A DNA stretch of 64,000 nt, taken from positions 1,302,001-1,366,000 of the forward strand of contig NZ_JAJIRO010000001.1 of assembly GCF_025717535.1 (NCBI RefSeq). The letters are read 5' to 3'. Shown here piece by piece: positions 27,821 to 37,576 of this stretch. A program made the translations under genes and the position numbers. Under the pieces are notes generated by a model. It was not told where the DNA came from. It saw nothing but the letters and a program-made list of their open reading frames with translations, and did not search any database. How positions within the stretch are numbered: the first letter of the stretch is position 1; every line of letters starts with the position of its first letter. This DNA comes from Paucibacter sp. Y2R2-4 (GTDB lineage: Bacteria; Pseudomonadota; Gammaproteobacteria; Burkholderiales; Burkholderiaceae_C).

Positions 27821-29686
27821 CTAGGCAATCAAATCTGCCATTCCCCGACGCCATACGACCAAGCCAAGCAGGGCAAATATCTCGCGGGAACGATCTCGGA
27901 ATCGTCGCTGATGTTCATCCCACAATCGCCTCAACTCGCGGGACTCGACCCCAAGCTCAGCCAAGGTCGCCCCCTCAAACAGCAAGGCTTCACATCGTTC
28001 GCGCCAAGCGCCGCGCACCATTTCTCCGACCGGAACCTGAAATCCCTTTTTGGGGCGATGGACAATCGCCTCGGGCAAATAGCGCTCAGCCATGCGTTTG
28101 TGCACAATTTTGGACTTGCCAAGTGACAACTTGTAGTGCGCAGGGAAAGATTCAAGCAAACGCACAAGGTCAGTGTCCAAAAGTGGCACGCGAGCTTCAA
28201 TACTGTGAGCCATGCTGACTTTGTCGCCATAGAGGAGCAAATCGTCGGCCAGACCCATTCGCATATCAATGCTCATCATCCGTTCTGCATCGGTCAAAGG
28301 CCGCCCTTTCGCCGCCCAGTCCAGCCAGTGCTGGATTGACTGCAAGGCTCGCCCAGCATCCGCCCGACCAGTAAGGCCGAGCCTGCTGGCCGCAGAAAAC
28401 ACGCCGTACTCTCGCTCGAAACGCTGTGCTACATCGGCAATGGATGCCGAATGTGCACTACGCAAAACAGCATCTGACACACCCGGCAGGCTATCCAGCA
28501 ATGGGCGCAACAATGAAATGGCGGAACTGAACAAAGGCAGCTTGCGAACCAATTCACCCTGGTAGCGTTTGTAGCCACCCAAAAGTTCATCGCTCCCTTG
28601 ACCCGTCAACACAACAGCGACATCCTCACGGGCCCGTTTGCACAAGAACCACATGGGCAAGGCCGAGGTTGTCACCAACGGCTCTTCAGTGGAACTAACG
28701 GCCAACTCCAAGGCGCCCCAGAGATCTTCGTGCCCAAGGCGTACTACGTGGTGAGGCAGGCCCAAAGTCTTGGCGGTGTGCGCCGCATCATCGATCTCAC
28801 AAGCAGGCCCCGCCTCTTGATATCCGACGGTAAAGCAAGGCGTCTTGACCCCTGCATCGACCGCCATGGCGGCCACCAAGGCCGAATCAATGCCACCCGA
28901 CAGCAAGATGCCCACCGGCACATCTGATAGCAACTGCCGCCGCACTGCCGTACTCACAGCAGACTGGTAGAGCTGCGTGGCTTCGTCGAGGCTGCCACCG
29001 TAGACCGATTGCCCAGCCTGGGCATAACAGTGCGTATGGGCTTCACCACTGTCCAAGTGCCGGCATTGCACATGCGCCGCTGGCAAGCGCTGCACACCCT
29101 TCAACAAAGTGTGAGGCGAAGGCACAAATCGCAGACTCAGATAAGTACTCAATGACTCTTTATCCAAGCCAAAACGCTGGCCAGTGACTGCAGCTAAGGC
29201 CCGAATCTCTGAGGAGAACCCAAAACCTGAAGACGTATCGGCAAAGTACAAAGGCTTTACACCGAAAGGATCTCTGACCAGATACAACTTGCGTTCGAGT
29301 AAGTCCAATGCTGCGAACGCAAAAATGCCATTCAAGCGGCGAATGGTCGCGTCGACACCCCAGGCGCTCAGGGCCTCGACCAGGGTCTCAGTGTCAGAGT
29401 GCCCTCGCCATTGGCGATCCAAGTCTTGGCGCATCTCTTGATGGTTGTAGATCTCACCATTGAAGGTCAGCAACCAGCGCCCGTCTGCGCTAGCCATGGG
29501 CTGAGCACCGGCCTCTGTGAGATCCTGAATCGCCAGTCGGGTATGACCGAACCAAACTGTTTTATCACCAACAGTCACCGCCTTTTCGCCCGAACCATCG
29601 GGGCCGCGATGGCGCAAGGCCTGCAACACCTCATTGGCGACTATCGGCTTCTCTCGAGCCTGTATCACTCCCACTATGCCGCACAT
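27821..29686 (-). CDS. asnB: Asparagine synthase-type amidotransferase in Eps cluster
   Basis: Two-domain glutamine amidotransferase. The N-terminus MCGIVGVIQ has the Ntn nucleophile Cys2, with RHRGPDG and FNGEIYNH in the glutaminase domain. The C-terminal ATP-pyrophosphatase domain has LLSGGIDSALVAAMA and TGQGSDELLGGYKRY. Length is 621 residues. Such proteins recur in exosortase-linked polysaccharide clusters, where they probably amidate a sugar carboxylate (here a uronic acid) rather than make free asparagine; that substrate is inference. It lies between two GT4 genes. Confidence 0.9.
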   Translation of the reverse strand: MCGIVGVIQAREKPIVANEVLQALRHRGPDGSGEKAVTVGDKTVWFGHTRLAIQDLTEAGAQPMASADGRWLLTFNGEIYNHQEMRQDLDRQWRGHSDTETLVEALSAWGVDATIRRLNGIFAFAALDLLERKLYLVRDPFGVKPLYFADTSSGFGFSSEIRALAAVTGQRFGLDKESLSTYLSLRFVPSPHTLLKGVQRLPAAHVQCRHLDSGEAHTHCYAQAGQSVYGGSLDEATQLYQSAVSTAVRRQLLSDVPVGILLSGGIDSALVAAMAVDAGVKTPCFTVGYQEAGPACEIDDAAHTAKTLGLPHHVVRLGHEDLWGALELAVSSTEEPLVTTSALPMWFLCKRAREDVAVVLTGQGSDELLGGYKRYQGELVRKLPLFSSAISLLRPLLDSLPGVSDAVLRSAHSASIADVAQRFEREYGVFSAASRLGLTGRADAGRALQSIQHWLDWAAKGRPLTDAERMMSIDMRMGLADDLLLYGDKVSMAHSIEARVPLLDTDLVRLLESFPAHYKLSLGKSKIVHKRMAERYLPEAIVHRPKKGFQVPVGEMVRGAWRERCEALLFEGATLAELGVESRELRRLWDEHQRRFRDRSREIFALLGLVVWRRGMADLIA

Positions 29687-29761
29687 CGTCTACGTCCTCC
29701 CCTACCTTACTTCTCACTCTTGTTTAGTTCTGGATCATGACCGGCTCTTGTGACGCTGAAG

Positions 29762-30970
29762 TCAGCGCCTACAGAGACCCTCATAGACCGAGGCCACATT
29801 CTTGGCCAAAGTTTCGTACGAACGGTGTTCGGCCACCCAGCGCTTGCCGGCTTCGCCGCACGCGCGGGCATATACCGGGTCATTGAAAATTCTCAAACAA
29901 GCGGCCGCAAACGCATCGACATCCATGGGCACGCAAATACCACCGGAACTAGCATCGATCACCAAGCGTTGATCAGGAATGTCATTGCCTACGCAAGGTA
30001 GACCCAGCGCGAGATACTCCGCCGCCTTTGTCGGTGACGACACATCGAACAATTCACCACGCGGAATAGGCGACAAACCAATGTCCGCATGGCGGAGCAA
30101 AGCCAGTCCTTCGGACTGGGGCAGCCAACCGGTCAGCCATACGTGCTCGCTCAAGCCGCTGTCAGCGATCGAACGCCGTATCCACTGCTGCTCGTCAGGG
30201 CTCGCCCCATCTCCGACCAAGAGCAGCATTGCATTGTGCTCATGCAGCCTGACCTGCTGAAGTACTTCAAGCAAAAACTGGGAATGCCGGGACTGGCCCA
30301 AAGTACCCAGGTAAGCCAAGACTTTGCGGTCTGTCATTTGAGGGGGCCTGGGCTTCAAATTCTGCCCCTGCGCAAACAACGCGAGGTCCACCCCCATCGG
30401 CACGGCAGTCATTCTGCCGCGAGGCACGCCCTTAACCGCCATGAACTCCAGCATGGCATCGCTTTGAACAAAGAGGTGGTCAACCCGTGGAGCCAGCCAT
30501 TTGTAATAGATGTGCCCCGCACAGGCGGCACGAAGTCGATAAAAGAGCTGCTTGCCTAAACCCTGACTCGCCCCTACCTGTTCCGCCCTCACCTTGAAAC
30601 CCTCGGCAAAGGGAAATGACATCCAATAAGTCATCTTACGCCCCGTCAGGCGGGCAATCCAAAGCGCGAGCAGGCCAGTTCGAATCTTGTCTCGGACCTG
30701 AATGATGCGATGTTCAGGCTCGAGCAGGCGCAACAGCGCCAAGTCGTGCAGGGGGCGACGCAATTGCCCGGCCAGTTCAGTTTCCTCGCCACCATGGACA
30801 TGCGCAACGCCAGCGGGCCAAGCCCTACCCTCTGCCAAGGATTTTCCGGCTTTCAGTTGGCCAAATAAATCAGATTCGATGCCGAGTTGCTTCAACTCCT
30901 TGCCAAACAGCACGGACACATCAGGACGCCCCGCTGGCAAATAGTCGTACATCAAAAAAAACAAACGCAT
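29762..30970 (-). CDS. Glycosyltransferase, GT4 family
   Basis: Second GT-B glycosyltransferase of the cluster, 402 residues. The C-terminal domain shows KVLAYLGTLGQSRHSQF, the HADIGLSPIP loop and SPTKAAEYLALGLPCVGNDIPDQ, with the usual E residue in a variant E-x7-E region. I start it at the ATG at 30970 (RLFFLMYDYLPAGRPDVSVLF); a TTG two codons upstream is also possible. It begins 11 bases after the acetyltransferase gene, so the two are co-transcribed. Confidence 0.88.
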   Translation of the reverse strand: MRLFFLMYDYLPAGRPDVSVLFGKELKQLGIESDLFGQLKAGKSLAEGRAWPAGVAHVHGGEETELAGQLRRPLHDLALLRLLEPEHRIIQVRDKIRTGLLALWIARLTGRKMTYWMSFPFAEGFKVRAEQVGASQGLGKQLFYRLRAACAGHIYYKWLAPRVDHLFVQSDAMLEFMAVKGVPRGRMTAVPMGVDLALFAQGQNLKPRPPQMTDRKVLAYLGTLGQSRHSQFLLEVLQQVRLHEHNAMLLLVGDGASPDEQQWIRRSIADSGLSEHVWLTGWLPQSEGLALLRHADIGLSPIPRGELFDVSSPTKAAEYLALGLPCVGNDIPDQRLVIDASSGGICVPMDVDAFAAACLRIFNDPVYARACGEAGKRWVAEHRSYETLAKNVASVYEGLCRR

Positions 30971-30981
30971 GCCCAAGTGGC

Positions 30982-31416
30982 CTAAGGCTGCTCTTTTGGC
31001 TTGGAGACACCAGGCAAGAGCTTGGCCGGCACTCCAACCGCGATAGCACCAGCCGGCACATCGATCAGCACGACGGCATTGGCGCCGATCTTGGCACCCC
31101 GACCAATTCGCACAGGCCCTAACACGCAGGCACCTGCACCGACTTCCACGTCGTCCTCCAAGATTGGCACTTCGAAAAAACCAGAGCGTCCGCCAATGGT
31201 GACATTCTGCGAAATTTTGACCCTATCACCGATGACGGCACGGGCGTGCACGACGACGCCCAATCCGCTATAGCCAAACAAAGCATCTTTGCCGACTTTT
31301 ACGCTGGGCGGCAACGCAATAGAAAAAACAATCCGGTTTAAGACATAAAGCAGTCGCGGCAAAATTGGTACCCGATGGGAGAGAAGCCAATGCGCCAGGC
31401 GAAACAAGGAAATCAC
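30982..31416 (-). CDS. Hexapeptide-repeat acetyltransferase (serine acetyltransferase-like)
   Basis: Left-handed beta-helix acyltransferase, 144 residues, probably O-acetylating a sugar of the exopolysaccharide. The repeats run from SVKVGKDALFGYSGLG through VIGDRVKISQNVTIGG, ILEDDVEVGAGACVLG and RIGRGAKIGANAVVL, ending in the GVPAKLL motif. The start codon is GTG at 31416. It is the first gene of the downstream Eps unit, after a 499-base region with no gene. Confidence 0.85.
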   Translation of the reverse strand: MISLFRLAHWLLSHRVPILPRLLYVLNRIVFSIALPPSVKVGKDALFGYSGLGVVVHARAVIGDRVKISQNVTIGGRSGFFEVPILEDDVEVGAGACVLGPVRIGRGAKIGANAVVLIDVPAGAIAVGVPAKLLPGVSKPKEQP

Positions 31417-31915
31417 AACATATTCCCAACATTAAACAAGCAAAGACTGACGGTTTAAACGTTCCCTTTGAGCACAAAACCAACAGTGCAACTACTCTTT
31501 GTTACAAAACACCGGAACCAAACGCCAATCAGACAACGGTCTAATTCCGAAGCCAAATGACGGCAGCGAGCAAGCTCGCCAAATTGGCTACCAGCTTCGT
31601 TGCCTATACCTACCGCCTATGGACCAATCCAAACCTCAAAAAATCTGACGTCGGACTAACGAAAAAACATCATTCGCAATTTTGGGGCATCACCAAATAG
31701 GCCATACATCAACAGCAAAAATTTTACTCACAGAGAAATTGAAGGAAATACCATCAACCAACGAAAGACCACCAGAGATCCACCTCAATATTCGGCCACC
31801 ACGGAATCAGCGTCACTATATAAGCACCAATAATTAAAACAGAAATCATCAATAGAACAACTCACAACACCGACAGACTGACAACTTTCAAAACAATAAC
31901 AAGGCCAAGCCATCA
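31417..31915. other. AT-rich gene-free interval within the Eps cluster
   Basis: 499 bases with no supported gene on either strand and no clear remnant of one. It is much AT-richer than the housekeeping flanks. It separates the epsD-to-acyltransferase run from the acetyltransferase-to-heparinase run, so it probably holds the promoter of the second unit. A TATAGT-like box occurs on the minus strand near 31820 but lacks a good -35 partner. Confidence 0.5.
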
Positions 31916-32932
31916 CTAGATCTTGGCTCCAGAAAACCTAGCAAGAAAATACGATCGAGCAGGCAACTCGAACTTCGAAAAAAATAGGGCGGAGACACCG
32001 AACAAAACAACCAAATAGAGTAAAACAGCTGTCAACTGCCCAAAATCACCCAGTGCTATCAACCTCTTCAATATAGGCTGACTCCAAACCGACAAAGGGA
32101 CATGCAATAGGTACACCGAAAATGAAATATCACCCAACCATTCAAAAAACCTACTTTGCAGCTCCATGCCTGCCATCAACCATAACAGTGTTGGGAATAG
32201 AAAAACAACAAAGAACACATCAATCAGAATGGCAGATTGAACTAAATTGCCCAGCCACGATAACCCCGCCAAAATCAACAAGGCCATAAAGCTAAAGTAC
32301 CAAACTAAACGACGATCCCCGCGTGCAGAATAGAGCACCACCCCCGATGAAAAACCGGCCATAGCCCGTATAAAGCCCTCATAAATGGTTTCACTTTGAA
32401 AACCATAAAGGTATCTACCTATTGAACCCACAAATACCCACATCAAAACAATAAGGCAAAAATTCACAGCCAATTTATGCCGAAATCTAGTCAATCCAAA
32501 TGAAACTACAAAAAACCAAACAATATTGACAAAAATTTCTGAAAATATAGACCAGCTCGGCGAATTGATGGGGAACGCCTCTTTCATAGCCCAACACGGA
32601 GCCAAAGCCATGTTTTGGAATACACATGTAAGTGCAGGCTGTTTTTCTCCCGCGGCTTGCTTAAGTAGCAATGCGAGGGCGCCAAGCAATAAAGCAATAA
32701 GGTAAAGTGGGTACAACCTTGCCAAGCGCACGACGATGAATTTTTTAAAACTAAGACCTCCGAGAATTTTTTGCTCGTATGCCAGCGCCAAAACCCATCC
32801 ACTTAAAATGAAAAAGAAATCTACAGCAAGATACCCATGAGGCACACCTAGACCAAACAACCATGGCAGATGGAAAACCACTACAACTATGGCTGCTAAA
32901 CCTCGACAACCATCGAGTGAGACAATTCGCAT
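31916..32932 (-). CDS. Acyltransferase family 3 membrane protein
   Basis: Polytopic membrane O-acyltransferase, 338 residues with about ten hydrophobic segments. It begins RIVSLDGCRGLAAIVVVVFH, which is the family start with the conserved Arg and His, and continues with LAVDFFFILSGWVLA and the SWSIFSEIFVN motif. It probably acetylates a sugar residue of the exopolysaccharide from the membrane side. It is 46 bases downstream of the flippase gene and markedly AT-rich. Confidence 0.87.
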   Translation of the reverse strand: MRIVSLDGCRGLAAIVVVVFHLPWLFGLGVPHGYLAVDFFFILSGWVLALAYEQKILGGLSFKKFIVVRLARLYPLYLIALLLGALALLLKQAAGEKQPALTCVFQNMALAPCWAMKEAFPINSPSWSIFSEIFVNIVWFFVVSFGLTRFRHKLAVNFCLIVLMWVFVGSIGRYLYGFQSETIYEGFIRAMAGFSSGVVLYSARGDRRLVWYFSFMALLILAGLSWLGNLVQSAILIDVFFVVFLFPTLLWLMAGMELQSRFFEWLGDISFSVYLLHVPLSVWSQPILKRLIALGDFGQLTAVLLYLVVLFGVSALFFSKFELPARSYFLARFSGAKI

Positions 32933-32978
32933 GAAATCAACTTAAAATTTCAAAACCATACCAAAAGTAGCGCGGTCT

Positions 32979-34301
32979 TCATTTGTATTTTCTGCCATCA
33001 AAAAACTTCAATAGCGCGTCCGGAACATTCATTAATGCGGTCAAGTAGATTCCATTCAAGTCCCGAACTGAAGAAAATACGACAGGCATTAGAATCAGTA
33101 CCAGACCTTGAGCAACCAAAGTCGCATACGCTGCACCAACTGCGCCGAGACGCGGCACGAGAAATATAGCCAAACAAAAATTTATTCCCAGCATCAACAC
33201 CGCTTTGACAATCAGCGCACGCTGCCTATCCGTGGCTAATAGGTATTGGCTTACAGGCGCATCAATGAAGACAAAGACGGCAGTCCAGATATGCACGACC
33301 AACACAGCACCTGCGCCCAAATATCGGTCTCCCAATACCTTTGCGATCAACTCTGGCCCAGCAAGGCCGAGCACAGCACAGGGTACAATTGCCAAAAGCG
33401 CCATGCCGGACACTATGCGTGCCATGTTAAGTTTTAATTGCGAGCCAAGTAGATCCTTGGGGTAGATGTACCTTGCAGCTAAGGTTTGCACAATCATTGG
33501 GGGAACCACCCACCAAATCTCTGAGAAACGCAAGGCTGCACTGTAAATTCCGACCTCAGACATGCCACTAATCGAGCCCAATACCAATTGGTCGACTCGC
33601 GCGTTCAGCGATATCACTAGCGCACTCAAAACAATTGGCAAACCGGTCTTCAACATCTGCCAGGCATGTTTAAAATTGAAACGCCAATTTGCAAACGTCT
33701 GCCCCTGAAATCGGTAGGCGGCAAATAAAAAGATGCACAGAAGCGTTGATTCTGCAGCAGTTGCAGCAGCGAGACTCAACAAGCCAGCCGATGCCAAGAT
33801 AACCGCTACTTTCAACAAAGCACCAAGCAGCATTGCGAGGTTCTTGCCAAGTACTGCAGGTTTAATATTGGTATGCGAGGCGAACCACATCCAAACACCC
33901 GCCGGCAATTCGGAAAAGGGTACACCTATGCATAAAATGGCGAGCAATTGCAGTTGCTCGTGACTGAGTTTTCCGGCTACCACACCAACACCCAGCGCCA
34001 AGCCACATGCCAGTAGCGAGCCGCTCAGGCGAATCATGAAGGCACTTCCAAGAATATAGCCCTCGTCTGCGCGGTCGCGCACCATGTCTCGCATTATGGT
34101 TTCGCCTACGCCTAGCCAGGCAATCGCATTGAACAAGCCCAGCCACGCCATTACGAAATTAAAGCTGCCAAAGTCCTCAGGTCCTAAATAGCGCGCCATC
34201 CAAAGACCGACAAAAAATCCGGTGAATAGCCGCAGTATTTTTTCGCTGGAATGCCATGCGATATTCCTGAGTATCGCAAGTTTGCCAATATGCGAAGTCA
34301 T
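32979..34301 (-). CDS. Polysaccharide repeat-unit flippase, Wzx-like
   Basis: Membrane transporter of the MOP superfamily, 440 residues with about 12 predicted helices, expected to move undecaprenyl-linked repeat units across the inner membrane. The start (HIGKLAILRNIAWHSSEKIL, GFFVGLWMARYLGPEDFG) is typical of Wzx/RfbX proteins, as is GLPIVLSALVISLNARVDQLVLG in the middle. It overlaps the upstream GT2 gene by four bases. Confidence 0.9.
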   Translation of the reverse strand: MTSHIGKLAILRNIAWHSSEKILRLFTGFFVGLWMARYLGPEDFGSFNFVMAWLGLFNAIAWLGVGETIMRDMVRDRADEGYILGSAFMIRLSGSLLACGLALGVGVVAGKLSHEQLQLLAILCIGVPFSELPAGVWMWFASHTNIKPAVLGKNLAMLLGALLKVAVILASAGLLSLAAATAAESTLLCIFLFAAYRFQGQTFANWRFNFKHAWQMLKTGLPIVLSALVISLNARVDQLVLGSISGMSEVGIYSAALRFSEIWWVVPPMIVQTLAARYIYPKDLLGSQLKLNMARIVSGMALLAIVPCAVLGLAGPELIAKVLGDRYLGAGAVLVVHIWTAVFVFIDAPVSQYLLATDRQRALIVKAVLMLGINFCLAIFLVPRLGAVGAAYATLVAQGLVLILMPVVFSSVRDLNGIYLTALMNVPDALLKFFDGRKYK

Positions 34302-35347
34302 ATAGACGTAGAGCGTCTTGGTTTAAACAGTCTTACTGCCAACTTCAAATGTTCTTTAATGCCCATCGGGTGAAATTGACTCAAACTATCGCTATAGTAT
34401 TTTTTCCAAGCCCATGTCGCTCCAGCCCTCAATGCATCTTCACAAAGCGAATGCCAGCGCTCACCCACAACAAGTCGTAGGGCGTTAGGATCGTAAATAC
34501 CAAGCTTATCATTGGTAGCCAACACCAACTTGATCCAGTCCGATATTTCAGAAAAAAGCTGCGGCGTAGGGTCTGCATACAGCCGTTCAATATGGCGATG
34601 GATTAGAACCTGCTCGTCAGTGGGAATTATTCCAAGCCGCTCAATCTGTCGTCGATTTATTACCAACTGGGAGCGGATAAGTTGTTCTTTTTTTGTTCGC
34701 GTAATATTTGAAGTATGAACTCGACATTGCACCAATCTATCTGGAAGATTCAGCAAATTACATCGCTCACTCAAGCGAATATAAAGATCGTAGTCTTCAG
34801 CCAATAAAATCTCAGGGTCAAATTTGCAATGCTCGAGAATATGCCGCCTAACAAAAAAAGTCGATGTGTTGATATAGGCCTTGAACAACAAAGATGCCTT
34901 GCAATAGGCGGAGTCTCCTGGGCACACCCAATCAGCCCCACTTACCGTCCCGTCTGCATTGATCGGTTGCGCGCTGGCACCGATCCCCGAAATTGAAGGA
35001 TTTGCTCGCAAGAATTCGACTTGGCGCTCCAATCTAGCCGGCAATGCAACGTCATCGCTGTCCAAAAATGCAACGAACTCACCACGGGCCAACTCGATAC
35101 CGCGATTGCGTGTATATGGGAGGCCCTTGTTACCTTCATTCCGTACCAGCTTAAGACGGGGATCCAAATATGCTGCTGCGATGGCTGCCGATTTGTCGCT
35201 CGAGCCATCGTCAATGACCAAGAGCTCGAAATGCTCGAAAGTCTGGGCCAATATGCTGTCAATGGCCTGCGCCAAATAGGCTGCACCATTGAAGACGGGC
35301 ATGACTACAGTGACTGTAGGCAGAGCCTCCATCGCGCGGCCATTCAT
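34298..35347 (-). CDS. Glycosyltransferase, GT2 family
   Basis: GT-A fold glycosyltransferase. It shows TVTVVMPVFNGAAYLAQAIDSIL, FELLVIDDGSSDKS and GEFVAFLDSDDVALPARLE, which contains the DSDD metal/nucleotide motif, followed by EDYDLYIRLSE. The ATG at 35347 (NGRAMEALPTV) overlaps the preceding stop by one base; a second ATG five codons later is also possible. The protein is 349 residues. Donor and acceptor are unknown. Confidence 0.9.
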   Translation of the reverse strand: MNGRAMEALPTVTVVMPVFNGAAYLAQAIDSILAQTFEHFELLVIDDGSSDKSAAIAAAYLDPRLKLVRNEGNKGLPYTRNRGIELARGEFVAFLDSDDVALPARLERQVEFLRANPSISGIGASAQPINADGTVSGADWVCPGDSAYCKASLLFKAYINTSTFFVRRHILEHCKFDPEILLAEDYDLYIRLSERCNLLNLPDRLVQCRVHTSNITRTKKEQLIRSQLVINRRQIERLGIIPTDEQVLIHRHIERLYADPTPQLFSEISDWIKLVLATNDKLGIYDPNALRLVVGERWHSLCEDALRAGATWAWKKYYSDSLSQFHPMGIKEHLKLAVRLFKPRRSTSI

Positions 35348-36018
35348 CACTTGCCCGACAAAGTCCTGAGCTTGCGCTTGATGCGTAGCAACAAGCCTCG
35401 CTCGCCGTCCCCCCAAGAATGCGCCCAACGGTGAATGGCATAAGCCTCAGGGAACTCCTGCGCGCTCCTATGGGTTTCATTCCACCCATAAGGATAAAAC
35501 CAAGCCGTCGGATACAAAGTAAAATCAGAAGCTATTCCCTGGCCAAGCAATACCTTCGTCAAAAAACCAGGCCCAGTTTCGATCGTGGGCGATGTCAAGC
35601 CTACTTGCTTTGGCATCGATTGAATGCACCTTTGCATATAAACAGACCCTGGGATCGCACCGATGATCGCATTTGTAACACTGCTACCATCTTCTGAACA
35701 CGCGAAATTCTTCACGCCACTCATAATACCGTCTATATTCTTACGGCATTCAAAGTCGGTATCCAGATAAACACCGCCATGCCTGAAAAGTATCTCATAT
35801 CGAAGAATATCCGCCATCTGGGCATAGCTCCCGGCCATTCGCAAAAGCTCCTGGCGCTGCGGCGTAAAGTCCAAATTATCTAGATTCCAAAGCTTGTACT
35901 CCCAACCTGGATGAAGCCTCAGCCATGAGTCTCGATAAGCGGCGTACTCAGAAGGCAGCTCTGGATTTTTGCTGTTTATCCAAATTTGATGGAAAACACG
36001 AGGAATCAATATAGCCAT
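35347..36018 (-). CDS. GT32-type glycosyltransferase (OCH1-like)
   Basis: Glycosyltransferase with the DXD-containing sugar-binding region. Motifs are IPRVFHQIWINSKNPELP at the start, WEYKLWNLDN, then ADILRYEILFRHGGVYLDTDFE, where DTD is the metal site. The 223-residue length fits bacterial GT32 capsular enzymes. It is sandwiched between the polymerase and GT2 genes, with 10-base and 1-base-overlap junctions. Confidence 0.87.
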   Translation of the reverse strand: MAILIPRVFHQIWINSKNPELPSEYAAYRDSWLRLHPGWEYKLWNLDNLDFTPQRQELLRMAGSYAQMADILRYEILFRHGGVYLDTDFECRKNIDGIMSGVKNFACSEDGSSVTNAIIGAIPGSVYMQRCIQSMPKQVGLTSPTIETGPGFLTKVLLGQGIASDFTLYPTAWFYPYGWNETHRSAQEFPEAYAIHRWAHSWGDGERGLLLRIKRKLRTLSGK

Positions 36019-36028
36019 ATATGAAATT

Positions 36029-37576
36029 TCATCTATGCCCGAAGGTACTCAAATTCGAAGCCTTCGAGACTGATTTCAAACATAGCAAGTAGTAGCCAAA
36101 AAAGAATGCCAACAGCGTTTGCGTTGACGCGCCATCAATGGCGTCACGGTTATAAAAAAGCAAAGGGATGCTCAACAGACATGTCACGCCCACAGCTTCC
36201 AGAGCCGCACGTTCAAAAGGCGCGAGCCACCTTGCCAAACGAAAAGCTCCAAGTCCTGTCGTCAGCAAGCTACAGCCAAACAACGCCAAGGTCACCAAGC
36301 CGCCATCCCACAACATTGTCGAAGCAGACGATGTCGTCAATGTGAACGGGTACTTTTTGGCTGCTACTCCTTGACCAAGCGTAGCACTGGCCCGACTGGC
36401 AGCCGCTCCATGGCCAATGTAGTACTGATGGTCGTCCGGGCGGTTATGGCGATTCCATAACCAAATTGCACTGGCTCGAGAAGTTTCCTTGGTGATTGGG
36501 TTAAAGAAATAAGGGTCTTTCTCTGCCCCAATAGAATATTCCAAGAGGCCTTTGGTCGTATTTACACCGCTAATTGTCTCAGAGTAGCCTTGCTGGTAAA
36601 TCCAGACCAAAGCCGACAAAAGGCTAGCGAGCAAACTGGCCACGACCAAAGAAGCAAATGGTCGAGCAATCAATTCTCGTCGGAACAACAGAACCATACC
36701 CAAGGGTAATACAAGGAAAAATATTTTTACTTCTGCCAAAGCAATCGTGGCGAGTCCAGCGAGCCAAAGGACCGCTAAGTTGGAAAATTTCAATTGCTTA
36801 GCCCGATACATGGCAGCAGACAAGAGCAAAGCAAATGCAATAAATATCGCCATTGCGCCACTGGAACCACCGCGCAAGAAATTACCGCCAAATGTACCCA
36901 CAACCGCATCCCAACTCGCGCCACTCTGCTTGGCGAAATAGAAATGCTGAACCAAAGCAAACGGCACTTGAATGACGACCAACCACAGCATGAAGCGCCA
37001 CATCGAGCGCAAATCCTCGGGAGATTTGATGCACTGCCATACAAGCAAAGTTAAAAACCATGGAAATACATAGTTTTTGGCGGCCACTCCGGTCGAACTC
37101 AGCCCTGATTTATTCAGGTACGCTGAAGCAAAGAAAAACAATACAAAAAGCAGCAGCAAGACTGGCAAAGCGCTTTTCTGCCGGGAATTTGAAACTGCAG
37201 CCTTGCGACCAAATTGCTCCATCAAGTATTTGAGAGCGATCAGCAACAAGGCCAAGTAGGGCAACCAGGCAGCTTGCGATATACCTGCAAAAAACGTTAA
37301 CTGCCCCACCACCAAGTACACCAGGATCATCATCATCCAAACGATGACCAGTGGCGACGCGGCCAAAACAACAAGACTCACCACTACTGCCGATACCAGC
37401 GCTGGAACTATCACACCGAATATCGGCACAGCCATACCGCAAACAACTGCGACAAACATTGCAGCCAGTAACCAAAAAAACTGCCCCCAGTTAAATTGGT
37501 AGTACTGAAACTTTATGCCAGACGCAAAACGGACCATCAGGTCCGCTGCTTTTGACCGAGCAGCGAGCACTGTCAT
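36029..37576 (-). CDS. O-antigen ligase/polymerase-like membrane protein (Wzy candidate)
   Basis: A 515-residue protein with about 12 hydrophobic segments and a long central periplasmic loop at about residues 330-410 (KEDPYFFNPITK-like, HGAAASRASATLGQG). This layout fits a Wzy polymerase or WaaL-type ligase. Sequence similarity cannot be judged by eye for such proteins, so the call rests on topology and position: it overlaps epsI by four bases and is followed by glycosyltransferases and the flippase. Polymerisation of the repeat unit is the likely job. Confidence 0.75.
   Translation of the reverse strand: MTVLAARSKAADLMVRFASGIKFQYYQFNWGQFFWLLAAMFVAVVCGMAVPIFGVIVPALVSAVVVSLVVLAASPLVIVWMMMILVYLVVGQLTFFAGISQAAWLPYLALLLIALKYLMEQFGRKAAVSNSRQKSALPVLLLLFVLFFFASAYLNKSGLSSTGVAAKNYVFPWFLTLLVWQCIKSPEDLRSMWRFMLWLVVIQVPFALVQHFYFAKQSGASWDAVVGTFGGNFLRGGSSGAMAIFIAFALLLSAAMYRAKQLKFSNLAVLWLAGLATIALAEVKIFFLVLPLGMVLLFRRELIARPFASLVVASLLASLLSALVWIYQQGYSETISGVNTTKGLLEYSIGAEKDPYFFNPITKETSRASAIWLWNRHNRPDDHQYYIGHGAAASRASATLGQGVAAKKYPFTLTTSSASTMLWDGGLVTLALFGCSLLTTGLGAFRLARWLAPFERAALEAVGVTCLLSIPLLFYNRDAIDGASTQTLLAFFFGYYLLCLKSVSKASNLSTFGHR

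Noticed and set aside
31417-31483. Extension of a 71-codon frame over the acetyltransferase start
   Set aside because: It is in another frame, Cys-rich without pattern, and conflicts with the better supported acetyltransferase gene.
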